Origin: Candidatus Eiseniibacteriota bacterium
GTDB taxonomy: Bacteria; Eisenbacteria; RBG-16-71-46; CAIMUX01
Reading direction: 5' to 3'
Assembly: GCA_020431745.1 (NCBI GenBank)
Contig: JAGQHR010000237.1
Location: 1-5,924 of the forward strand
Length of the DNA: 5,924 nt
Shown here: one piece after another, positions 1-5,924 of the stretch
Position numbering within the stretch: position 1 is the first letter of the stretch
How the letters are laid out: every line of letters begins with the position of its first letter
The notes under the pieces: model-generated
Databases searched by the model: none
Seen by the model: only the letters and a program-made list of their open reading frames with translations
What the model was told of the DNA's origin: nothing
Translations under genes and position numbers: made by a program

Positions 1-562
1 ACAGCTCCTTTCCCTGGCGGGCGGCCTCGAGCACCACCCCGAGCGCGGTCCCACCCCCCGCCGTGGCCAGTCCCCCGGTGTTGCAGTGGGTCAGGACCCG
101 ACCCCGAGCCGGCAGGAGCTCCGCTCCGGCACGGGCCATCCGGTCCGACAGATCCAGATCTTCGGTCCGGATCGTCTGAGCCTCGGCGAGACACTGCGCG
201 CGCAGCTCGGCGGCGCTCGCTCCCGTCATCGCCAGCGACTCGAGACGGCGCACGGTCCGCGACAGGGCCCACCCGAGATTGACCGCGGTGGGCCGGGCAT
301 TCCCCAGCGTTTCGGACGCCCGGCGGATCTCATCCAGAAGGGTGTCCGCCGCCGGCGCGCGCGACGCCGCGGCGACCATCGCCAACCCCATCGCACCGGC
401 CACTCCGATCGCAGGCGCGCCCCGGACCGCCAGAGTCCGGATCGCCTCGACGAGATCGGGGACGGTCCGCACCTCCAGATAGCACTCCTCGTCGGGGAGC
501 GCGCGCTGATCCAAGAGCCGCACCGCACCGCCCTGCCAGGTCACCGTTTCCAGCGTCTTCAT
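1..562 (-). CDS. mtnA: S-methyl-5-thioribose-1-phosphate isomerase, 3' end cut by window edge
   Basis: Converts 5-methylthioribose-1-phosphate to 5-methylthioribulose-1-phosphate in the cytoplasmic methionine salvage pathway. About 187 N-terminal residues are visible, roughly half of the usual 340-350. The reading starts MKTLETVTWQGG. It holds the family signatures RGAPAIGVAGAMGL (about residues 48-60), RPTAVNLGWAL (90-100) and LTHCNTGGLATAG (157-169). Cys160 in the LTHC motif falls at the position of the catalytic cysteine of the Bacillus enzyme; the partner Asp lies beyond the edge. The ATG at 562-560 is preceded by GGAGGA three bases upstream and overlaps the maf stop as ATGA, so translation is probably coupled to maf. 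Paralogues in the eIF2B-like superfamily (ribose-1,5-bisphosphate isomerase) are less likely because the motifs match MtnA proper. Some MtnA enzymes also isomerise 5-deoxyribose-1-phosphate, which cannot be decided here. Confidence 0.95.
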   Translation of the reverse strand, partial: MKTLETVTWQGGAVRLLDQRALPDEECYLEVRTVPDLVEAIRTLAVRGAPAIGVAGAMGLAMVAAASRAPAADTLLDEIRRASETLGNARPTAVNLGWALSRTVRRLESLAMTGASAAELRAQCLAEAQTIRTEDLDLSDRMARAGAELLPARGRVLTHCNTGGLATAGGGTALGVVLEAARQGKEL

Positions 563-1191
563 CCTTCCTCCAGCTCCCGGCACAATCGGCGCAGCGCGCT
601 CAGCGGAAGTCCCATCACGTTGAAGAAGTCTCCTTCGATCTCGGGAACGAAGATGCCGCCCCAGCCCTGGATGCCGTAGGCCCCGGACTTGTCCATCGGC
701 TCCCCCGTTTCGAGATAGAGATCACGGACCGGTCCCGACTCCAAGTCCAGGCGCACGCGCGTCCGCGTGCTGAGGAAGCAGCGCTTCCCGTCAAGCACCC
801 GGGCCAGCGCGAGGCCGGTCCACACGTCGTGCCAGCGGCCGCTCAACCGATCGAGCAGCCGGATCGCATGCGCGCGGTCCTCCGGCTTCTCCAGCACCAA
901 CCCGTCGATCGCGACCACCGTATCGGCGGTGAGGCAGGCATAGGCATCGCGGACTTCCGAACGTTGCAACGCGGCGTCCAGCTTTTCCTGCGCCAGTCGT
1001 TCGACGTAGCGGTCCGGGGGTTGTCGGCCGTCCCAGACCTCGGGAACATCCGCCTCCAGCAGGATGAGGGGGATCTGCAGCCGCTGGAGGAGCTCACGAC
1101 GCCGCGGCGATCGGGATGCCAGCGCGAGCGGAGCTCCCTGCAACCCCAGCAGGGCCAGGCCCGGGCCCTGCGCGCCGAATGGCGGGCTCAC
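559..1191 (-). CDS. maf: Maf/YhdE-family nucleoside triphosphate pyrophosphatase
   Basis: Cytoplasmic house-cleaning enzyme that hydrolyses nucleoside triphosphates to monophosphate and pyrophosphate. The YhdE subgroup prefers dTTP, UTP and modified pyrimidine nucleotides. The 210-residue product shows the phosphate-binding SRSPRRR motif (residues 26-32), ERLAQEKL (64-71), LTADTVV with the catalytic-type Asp90, EKPEDRAHA (101-109), and GEPMDKSGAYGIQG (163-176). The last motif, with Gln175, is the YhdE hallmark rather than the YceF (7-methyl-GTP) form. It ends with the usual EGDFFNVMGLPL (186-197). The start is a GTG chosen because GGAGGA lies four bases upstream. This gives about 20 residues before the core, longer than the few found in most homologues, so a shorter protein is possible. 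The gene lies 37 bases after dtd, and its TGA overlaps the mtnA ATG. Confidence 0.95.
   Translation of the reverse strand: MSPPFGAQGPGLALLGLQGAPLALASRSPRRRELLQRLQIPLILLEADVPEVWDGRQPPDRYVERLAQEKLDAALQRSEVRDAYACLTADTVVAIDGLVLEKPEDRAHAIRLLDRLSGRWHDVWTGLALARVLDGKRCFLSTRTRVRLDLESGPVRDLYLETGEPMDKSGAYGIQGWGGIFVPEIEGDFFNVMGLPLSALRRLCRELEEG
566..571 (-). promoter_or_regulatory. Ribosome binding site for mtnA inside the end of maf
   Basis: The minus strand reads GGAGGA, three bases upstream of the mtnA ATG at 562-560. It sits within the final maf codons, next to the ATGA stop/start overlap. Ribosomes ending maf would deliver themselves to this site. Confidence 0.75.
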
Positions 1192-1195
1192 CGGT

Positions 1196-1201
1196 TCCTC
1201 C
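1196..1201 (-). promoter_or_regulatory. Ribosome binding site for maf
   Basis: The minus strand reads GGAGGA, four bases upstream of the GTG at 1191-1189. It lies in the 37-base gap after the dtd stop. It supports the GTG start and means maf can be initiated independently of dtd. Confidence 0.75.
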
Positions 1202-1228
1202 GGCCGAATCGCGACGAAGGGCGACGGC

Positions 1229-1696
1229 TCAACGATCCCGATCCTTTCTGCTGCGATGTGTGGAGTCGAGCAGGAGGGTCACCGGACCGTCGTTGATGAG
1301 CTCGACGTCCATCATGGCCTGGAAGACACCGGTAGCCACGGGAAGGCCGCGTTCCTGCAGAACCCGGGCGAAGCTGCGGTAGAGGCGATCCGCTTCCGCG
1401 GGCGGTGCCGCCGACGCGAAGCTGGGACGGCGCCCCTTCACGCAATCCCCGAGCAGCGTGAACTGGGACACCACCAATACCGCCCCCCCGCAATCCTCCA
1501 CGCTTCGGTTCATCTTCCCGTCGTCGTCCCGGAAGATCCGCAGCTCCGCGCACTTCCGCGCGAGCCAATCCGCGTCGTCCGCGGTGTCGCCCGCTGCGAC
1601 TCCCAGCAGCACGAGCAGGCCTTCCGCGATCGCGCCCACCGTCTCTCCGTCCACGCGGACGGAGGCCCGGGACACCCGTTGGACGACGGCGATCAT
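1229..1696 (-). CDS. dtd: D-aminoacyl-tRNA deacylase
   Basis: Hydrolyses D-aminoacyl-tRNA, and Gly-tRNA(Ala) in known members, in the cytosol, recycling mischarged tRNA. The 155-residue product begins MIAVVQRVSRASV, the standard family N-terminus. It carries GLLVLLGV (26-33), KMNRSVED (61-68), the active-site strand SQFTLLGD (77-84), GRRPSF (88-93) and the cross-subunit Gly-cisPro motif NDGPVT (135-140). All residues I would expect for catalysis and chiral rejection are present. Bacterial Dtd normally ends soon after the GPVT strand. Here about 11 extra, mostly charged residues follow (STHRSRKDRDR). The ATG directly follows the TGA of the upstream barrel gene. No purine-rich ribosome site precedes it; the bases there read CCTCCG. 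Translation therefore probably depends on ribosomes finishing the upstream gene. Confidence 0.96.
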   Translation of the reverse strand: MIAVVQRVSRASVRVDGETVGAIAEGLLVLLGVAAGDTADDADWLARKCAELRIFRDDDGKMNRSVEDCGGAVLVVSQFTLLGDCVKGRRPSFASAAPPAEADRLYRSFARVLQERGLPVATGVFQAMMDVELINDGPVTLLLDSTHRSRKDRDR

Positions 1697-2365
1697 TCAA
1701 TCGAGACGGAGGTTGAGGCCGACGTAGCCGGCCCAGCCGCGGCGGTCGAACTCGCCGGTCACGTCCCGATAACGGGTCTCCGCGAACACGGACAGGAGCT
1801 GCCCCAATCCGACCGAGGCGCCGGCGAGACCGTGCCACTCGAGTCCGCTGTCCTCGGTCCCGTGCTTCTCTTCCAGCGCGTTGGAGACCGCTTCCGAGAC
1901 ATCCTTGTAGGTGAGCTCGGCGAAGTGCACCCCGGCCCCCCCTCCGACGTAGACCTCGAGAGGACCGCTGGGAGGTAGTAACCCCAGTCGCGCCGAGGCA
2001 TAGAGCGCGAGATCGCTCCAGTCCACCGTCCCGTCCTCGATCGAACCTGCGGACTCTCCGGGCGTGGAGAAGTCGATGGTCTCGCTGGATCCTTCCCCCT
2101 CCACGCTGACGGCCAGACGGCGCGTCAACGGAAGGACGATCTGGAGGCCCACGATCTCGGTCCCCTGAAAAGAATCGGCCCCTTGGAACGGACTTCCGGA
2201 AAGATCGGTGTAACCGATCCGCGCCCCCAGCTGGAGCCCCGTCGCGCGGGCGGCGCCGAGGGGAACCAGCGCGAGCAGCGCCGACATCACGACCCACGAA
2301 CGCCCCGGAATCGACCCGAACCGCGAGAGGCGCGCGCTCCCTCTCGCCCGTGCGCTTTCCCTCAC
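1697..2365 (-). CDS. Predicted secreted outer-membrane beta-barrel-like protein, family unknown
   Basis: I do not recognise a named family. With the GTG start at 2365 the product has 222 residues. An Arg-rich stretch (1-23) leads to a hydrophobic core WVVMSALLALVPLG (24-37) and an ARA signal-peptidase-like site ending at residue 41, so export is likely. The mature part alternates polar and hydrophobic residues in strand-like segments at about 44-55, 69-95, 117-130, 136-154, 176-202 and 211-222. These are rich in Gly, aromatic and small residues and separated by acidic loops, as in 8-stranded OmpA/OmpW-size barrels. The C-terminus is LRLD, not the usual aromatic residue. The GTG overlaps the rel stop (GTGA) and has GAGGAG five bases upstream. 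The internal ATG at 2287 would remove the basic n-region and has no good ribosome site. The stop abuts the dtd ATG. The gene is well supported; the barrel fold is inference. Confidence 0.82.
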   Translation of the reverse strand: MRESARARGSARLSRFGSIPGRSWVVMSALLALVPLGAARATGLQLGARIGYTDLSGSPFQGADSFQGTEIVGLQIVLPLTRRLAVSVEGEGSSETIDFSTPGESAGSIEDGTVDWSDLALYASARLGLLPPSGPLEVYVGGGAGVHFAELTYKDVSEAVSNALEEKHGTEDSGLEWHGLAGASVGLGQLLSVFAETRYRDVTGEFDRRGWAGYVGLNLRLD

Positions 2366-4551
2366 GCCGTCTCCTCTCCCGTCTCCTCGTCGGTGACTTG
2401 CTTGCGATCGACGCGGGTGACTCCCTTCACGCCCTTGATCGCCCGCATCACCTTGCCCAAATGAGCGAGGTTGCGCACCTCCAAAAGGAAATCCCCCACG
2501 GCGTGGGAGTCTTCCGAGTCCATGAAGCCCTGCTTGATGTTGGTCCGCGTCTTGGAGATCGCCCGCGCCACGTCGGCCAGCATGTTCTCGCGATCGCTCC
2601 CGTAGACCTGGAGGCGCACCAGGAACAGCTTGTCCCGGTCGACGTCCCAGGTCAGATCCATCAGCCGGTCGGGTTCGATCTGCCCGTTGAGCACGTTCGG
2701 ACAGTCCTGCAGATGCACTGAGACGCCGCGCCCACGGGTGATCACGCCCACGACCGCGTCGCCCGGCACCGGGTGGCAGCACTGCGCCATCCGGATCAGC
2801 AGTGAGGAAATGTCCTGGATGCGGACGCCGCGCACGGGCGCCTGGGTCAACGAGCGCAGGCGATCGACGGCGGTCTTCGTCTTGGGCGCCGAGAGCTCCG
2901 GATAGATCCGGTGCGTCACGTTCTGCACGGAAAGAATCTGCTCGCCCAGCTTGGCGTAGAGCAAAGGCACGTCGGAGAGACCGAAGGACTGCGCCACTTC
3001 GAGAAGATCCGGCTCCTCCGGCATCTTCTTGCGGCGCTTCTTGAGCTCGCGCAGGAGCATTTCCCGACCCAGGGCGATCGATTCCGTGAGGCGCTGGGTC
3101 TTGATCCAATGCCGGATCTTGCCCCGGGCCCGGTTCGTCACCGCGTGCGCCAGCCAACCTTCGCTCGGAGTCGCCGAGGGCGAGGTGAGGATCTCGACGG
3201 TATCCCCGCTCCGGAGCGGCTGCCTGAGCGCGACCAAGCGGCCGTTCACCCGCGCGCCGACACAGTGGTGTCCGACCGCGGTATGGACCATGTACGCGAA
3301 GTCGATCGCGGTCGCGCCCCGCGGGAGCTGTTTGAGCTCTCCGCGCGGCGTGAAGATGAAGACCTCGTCCTGATAGAGCGAGGTCTTCAGGAAGTCCATG
3401 AACTCCGCGGGATCCTCCGCGTCCTCGTGCCACTCCGTGGTGCGTTGCACCAGCATTTCGCCCAGCTTGGTATCGAGCTCGACGTCGTGGCGCCCGCCTT
3501 CTTTGTAGCGATAGTGCGCGGCGATCCCGAGCTCGGCCGTGCGATGCATCTGCTTGGTGCGAATCTGGATTTCCACCATCCGGTGGTTCGGCCCCACCAC
3601 CGTTGTGTGGAGCGATTGGTACATGTTGCTCTTGGGCGTCGCGATGTAGTCCTTGAAACGGTCCTGCACCGGCACGAAGAGGTCGTGCACCACGCCGAGC
3701 ACCCGATAGCAATCCCCCCGGCTCTCGGTCAGGACGCGCACGCCGAGAAGATCGAAGATCTGATTGAACCCACCCGGGCTCCGGTCCAGCTTCTGCCGGA
3801 TCGAGAAGAAGCTCTTGGCCCGTCCGGTCACCTCCGCGCTCACCCCCTCGGCGGTCAGGCGCTGCACGAGCGGCCCTTTGATCTCGTCGATGGCGCTCTC
3901 GCGGACTTCACGTTTGGTCGCGACGAGCTCGGAGATGCGGCGGTAGTCCTCCGGCTCGAGGTGTTTGAAGGCGAGATCCTCCAGCTCCCACTTGAACTTC
4001 GCGATCCCCAGGCGATGAGCCAGGGGCGCATAGATCTCCTGCGTCTCGCGGGCGATCTCCCGCCGGCGTTCGACCTTCATCGCGTCGAGCGTGCGCATGT
4101 TGTGGAGCCGGTCGGCCAACTTGATGAGGATGACGCGGATGTCGCGCGCCATCGAGAGGAGCATCTTGCGGAAGTTCTCCGACTGCTCCGCCTCGCGATT
4201 GCGGAAGGGAATCCCGCCGATCTTCGTCACGCCGTCGACGAGATGGGCGACGTCCTCTCCGAACTCCCGCGCCACCGACTTGAAGTCGATCGCGTCGTTG
4301 TCCTCGATCGCGTCGTGGAGGAGCGCCGCCTGGAGGATACCGGCGTCGACGTTGCGCCCCAGGAGGTCGAGCAGGATGGTCGCGACCGAGATCGGGTGCG
4401 TCACGTAGGGTTCGCCGCTGCGGCGGATTTGTCCGTCATGCGCGCGACGGGCGAACTCCAGCGCGCGCCACACCTCTTCGACGGCTGCCGGGTTCAGATT
4501 GTGCTCGAGTGAACGCCGGAACTCCGATTCCAGGTTCTCGAGGATTCCCAT
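2362..4551 (-). CDS. rel: Bifunctional (p)ppGpp synthetase/hydrolase (Rel/SpoT-type RSH)
   Basis: Makes and degrades the stringent-response alarmone (p)ppGpp, sensing uncharged tRNA on the ribosome. From ATG 4551 it has 729 residues, like long RSH proteins (about 700-750). The HD hydrolase domain keeps GEPYVTHP (His52), LLHDAIED (His79, Asp80, Glu83, Asp84) and LADRLHNM (Asp147, Asn151). The synthetase domain has GRAKSFFSI (243-251), RFKDYI (298-303), MYQSLHT (310-316, Tyr311) and EIQIRT (327-332). The RFKD form is the RXKD motif of bifunctional enzymes, not the EXDD of monofunctional RelA. TGS (about 395-457), a helical region, the zinc-finger-like QCCHPVPGD (590-598) with DCPN downstream, and a C-terminal ACT domain (about 641-718) follow, so regulation appears intact. 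The start was chosen by analogy to SpoT N-termini. A GTG at 4608, in frame and with a better ribosome site, would add 19 Arg-rich residues. The stop overlaps the next gene's GTG. Confidence 0.97.
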   Translation of the reverse strand: MGILENLESEFRRSLEHNLNPAAVEEVWRALEFARRAHDGQIRRSGEPYVTHPISVATILLDLLGRNVDAGILQAALLHDAIEDNDAIDFKSVAREFGEDVAHLVDGVTKIGGIPFRNREAEQSENFRKMLLSMARDIRVILIKLADRLHNMRTLDAMKVERRREIARETQEIYAPLAHRLGIAKFKWELEDLAFKHLEPEDYRRISELVATKREVRESAIDEIKGPLVQRLTAEGVSAEVTGRAKSFFSIRQKLDRSPGGFNQIFDLLGVRVLTESRGDCYRVLGVVHDLFVPVQDRFKDYIATPKSNMYQSLHTTVVGPNHRMVEIQIRTKQMHRTAELGIAAHYRYKEGGRHDVELDTKLGEMLVQRTTEWHEDAEDPAEFMDFLKTSLYQDEVFIFTPRGELKQLPRGATAIDFAYMVHTAVGHHCVGARVNGRLVALRQPLRSGDTVEILTSPSATPSEGWLAHAVTNRARGKIRHWIKTQRLTESIALGREMLLRELKKRRKKMPEEPDLLEVAQSFGLSDVPLLYAKLGEQILSVQNVTHRIYPELSAPKTKTAVDRLRSLTQAPVRGVRIQDISSLLIRMAQCCHPVPGDAVVGVITRGRGVSVHLQDCPNVLNGQIEPDRLMDLTWDVDRDKLFLVRLQVYGSDRENMLADVARAISKTRTNIKQGFMDSEDSHAVGDFLLEVRNLAHLGKVMRAIKGVKGVTRVDRKQVTDEETGEETA
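2371..2376 (-). promoter_or_regulatory. Ribosome binding site that fixes the barrel-gene start
   Basis: On the minus strand this reads GAGGAG, five bases before the GTG at 2365-2363. It lies inside the last codons of rel (the Glu-rich EETGEETA end). Together with the GTGA overlap it favours this GTG over the internal ATG at 2287, and so gives the product a complete signal peptide. The pattern is seen directly; its use as the start is inferred. Confidence 0.75.
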
Positions 4552-4593
4552 CGTGCTCGACAAACTACGCTCTCTCGCCCGCTCGGGGCGTTC

Positions 4594-4617
4594 GCCGGCC
4601 GCTCTCACCTAGCCGGC
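4594..4617 (-). other. GC-rich inverted repeat in the recJ-rel gap
   Basis: Two perfect copies of GCCGGC (4594-4599 and 4612-4617) face each other across a 12-base spacer and could form a 6-bp stem in the mRNA. No U-tract follows, so it is not a classic terminator. The possible rel GTG start (4608-4606) falls in the loop, and one edge of its AGAGGGG ribosome site (4623-4617) touches the stem. GCCGGC is a self-complementary hexamer common in GC-rich DNA, so chance is a real possibility. Confidence 0.35.
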
Positions 4618-4621
4618 CCCT

Positions 4622-5924
4622 CTAGACGTAATCGATCTCGCGCAGCTTCAGCTGCACCCTCTCCTGGCCCCGATACCGATTCAGGGTCGGGGTGAAGGCC
4701 AGCCGGAAGCTGCCGCCTCCCGCCGGAATCTCCGGTGCGAACTCGGCGAGCCCGAATCCGATGCACTCGACGCGCCGTCCTTCGCTGATGACCTCCATCC
4801 TTAGATGCCGGTCACGAAGGACCCGGGGGCTCCGGCAAAGCCCTCTCCCACTGAAGATCGGCTCGGGGTTGCCTTCCCCGAAGGGTCCCATGCGCTCGAT
4901 CCACCGCGCGAGCTCGGCGTTGCAGCAGGAAGGGTCGAGCGCCCCGTCCAGCTCCAGGGTCGGGGCCTCGGGCACCTCCAAGGTGCACCGGCATGCCTCC
5001 AGGAGCGCGCGCTGGAACTCCGGGAACCGCGCAGGCTCCAGCGAGAAACCCGCAGCCTGGCGGTGACCGCCGAAGCCGGCCAGGTGCGCGGCCGCCCCCT
5101 CCAGAAGCCGGAGCAGACTGACCGGGCCGGGCGTCCGGGCGGATCCGCGGGCGATCTCGCCGGTGAGGGAAACCAGGAAGACCGGGACTCGGTAGTGCGC
5201 GGCCAGGCGGGAGGCCGCGATCCCCAGGACGCCGGGGTGCCAGTCCGCGGACCCCAGCACGATCGCGTCCCCATCCCCCGGCGGGGAGTCGGCAAGCCAC
5301 TGGAAGGCATCGCTCTGGACACGCTCGTTGAGACCCTTTCGAGCGGTGTTGTCCTCCTCGAGTCGCCCCGCTAGCTGGCGGGCCGCATCCAGCTCGTCCT
5401 CCAGCAGAAGCCCGAGAGCCGTCTCCGGAGATCCCAACCTTCCCGCCGCGTTGATCCGGGGAACGAGCGAGAATGCCAGATGGCTCGCCTCCAGGAAACG
5501 CTCGCTCAGACGGGCCTGCTCGACGAGGGCCTGGAAAGCCGGTCGGCGGCGCACCCTCAGGACCCGCATGCCGAAGTGAACGAAGACGCGATTCTCGTCC
5601 ACCAGCGGTACCACGTCGGCGACCGTCCCCAGGGTCACCAGATCCAGCTGCCCGAAAAGGTACTTTTGCTCCTCCGCGCCGTAGTGGCGTCCCACGAGCC
5701 CCTGCAGGACCTTGAACGCGACTCCCACGGCCGCCATGTCGGGAAAGGGATAGGAATCGTCGCTTCGGCGGGGGTTGACGAGAGCGTGCGCTGCGGGCAG
5801 GGACGCTTCGGGCATGTGATGGTCGCATACCACGACGTCGACTTTGCGTTCGTTGGCAAACGCGATCGCCTCGTGGGCAGTGGTGCCGCAATCGTTCGCG
5901 ATGAGAAGGCTCGCTCCGCTCGCT
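4622..5924 (-). CDS. recJ: Single-stranded-DNA-specific 5'-3' exonuclease RecJ, N-terminus cut by window edge
   Basis: Degrades single-stranded DNA 5' to 3' in RecF-pathway recombination and mismatch or base-excision repair. The frame is open to the right edge; 433 C-terminal residues are seen. By comparison with Thermus and E. coli RecJ, about 125 N-terminal residues with the first DHH metal motifs are missing. Numbering from the edge, it shows NDCG (10-13, metal-binding Asp11), CDHH (33-36), GTVADVVPL (99-107, Asp103), RINAAGRL (156-163), HPGVLGIAASRL (229-240) and the DHHA1 signature GFGGHRQAAGF (283-293). It continues with GPFGEGNPEP (346-355) and a C-terminal OB-fold segment with NRYRGQERVQLKL (415-427), ending in TAG. 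The core catalytic residues that can be seen are intact. The residue before Asp11 is Asn, where Val is usual. It is the furthest upstream gene seen; any operon promoter lies here or beyond the edge. Confidence 0.96.
   Translation of the reverse strand, partial: ASGASLLIANDCGTTAHEAIAFANERKVDVVVCDHHMPEASLPAAHALVNPRRSDDSYPFPDMAAVGVAFKVLQGLVGRHYGAEEQKYLFGQLDLVTLGTVADVVPLVDENRVFVHFGMRVLRVRRRPAFQALVEQARLSERFLEASHLAFSLVPRINAAGRLGSPETALGLLLEDELDAARQLAGRLEEDNTARKGLNERVQSDAFQWLADSPPGDGDAIVLGSADWHPGVLGIAASRLAAHYRVPVFLVSLTGEIARGSARTPGPVSLLRLLEGAAAHLAGFGGHRQAAGFSLEPARFPEFQRALLEACRCTLEVPEAPTLELDGALDPSCCNAELARWIERMGPFGEGNPEPIFSGRGLCRSPRVLRDRHLRMEVISEGRRVECIGFGLAEFAPEIPAGGGSFRLAFTPTLNRYRGQERVQLKLREIDYV

Noticed and set aside
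86..679. Plus-strand open frame of 197 codons opposite mtnA and the end of maf
   Set aside because: Antisense shadow; the minus strand encodes exact MtnA and Maf motifs.
1064..1978. Plus-strand open frame of 304 codons
   Set aside because: It crosses maf, dtd and the barrel gene on the opposite strand and shows no family motif or plausible domain.
1188..2297. Minus-strand open frame of 369 codons across the barrel gene and dtd
   Set aside because: Arg/Gly-rich shadow of two better-supported genes in other frames.
2366..3712. Minus-strand open frame running upstream of the barrel gene through rel
   Set aside because: It is the same frame as the barrel gene extended into an alternative frame of rel. 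The part inside rel is an Arg/Gly/Pro-rich shadow. Only the part from the GTG at 2365 looks like a real protein.
2911..4512. Plus-strand open frame of 533 codons opposite rel
   Set aside because: The minus-strand frame is a complete RSH enzyme with all motifs. The plus frame is rich in Arg, His, Leu and Asp with no recognisable motif, as expected for antisense of GC-rich coding DNA.
4594..4617. Intrinsic terminator between recJ and rel
   Set aside because: The stem is only 6 bp with a 12-base loop and no following U-tract, so termination is unlikely.
4812..5891. Minus-strand open frame of 359 codons inside recJ
   Set aside because: It is extremely rich in Arg, Gly and Pro and lies in a shifted frame relative to the clear RecJ reading.
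5894..5897. Loss of a catalytic residue in RecJ (NDCG instead of VDCG)
   Set aside because: Only the residue before the metal-binding Asp differs. The Asp, the DHH motif and the later Asp are all kept, so the enzyme looks intact in the part seen.

Overview
The window is a stretch of high-GC bacterial chromosome in which every convincing gene lies on the minus strand. Reading along the minus strand from the right edge, the order is recJ (5' end missing), a bifunctional (p)ppGpp synthetase/hydrolase (rel/spoT type), a small secreted beta-barrel-like protein of unknown role, dtd (D-aminoacyl-tRNA deacylase), maf (YhdE-type nucleotide pyrophosphatase), and mtnA (3' end missing). The organism cannot be named from this sequence alone. 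The G+C bias, the use of GTG starts, strong GGAGG-type ribosome sites and a predicted outer-membrane barrel point to a high-GC Gram-negative (diderm) bacterium. Deltaproteobacteria-like, Gemmatimonadota-like or related lineages would all fit; that is inference.

Layout: recJ covers 4622-5924 (433 residues seen). A 70-base gap (4552-4621) holds a small GC-rich inverted repeat and an alternative GTG start for rel. rel covers 2362-4551. The barrel gene covers 1697-2365 and overlaps the rel stop by three bases (GTGA on the minus strand). dtd covers 1229-1696 and its ATG directly abuts the barrel gene's stop (TGAATG). A 37-base gap carrying a good ribosome site leads to maf (559-1191, GTG start). 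The maf stop overlaps the mtnA ATG (ATGA), and mtnA runs off the left edge (1-562). No gene-free stretch reaches 300 bases, and I see no tRNA, rRNA, mobile element, CRISPR array or intrinsic terminator.

The packing, with two stop/start overlaps, one exact abutment and short gaps, indicates one polycistronic unit with translational coupling. By family knowledge the genes cover single-strand DNA processing (RecJ), the stringent response (Rel), proofreading of aminoacyl-tRNA (Dtd), clearing of non-canonical or excess nucleotides (Maf) and recovery of methylthioadenosine-derived sugar phosphate (MtnA). The common theme is housekeeping and damage control of nucleotides and translation. The envelope protein locked between rel and dtd is the only member I could not recognise and is the main open question. 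I found no clear evidence of a wholly new system.
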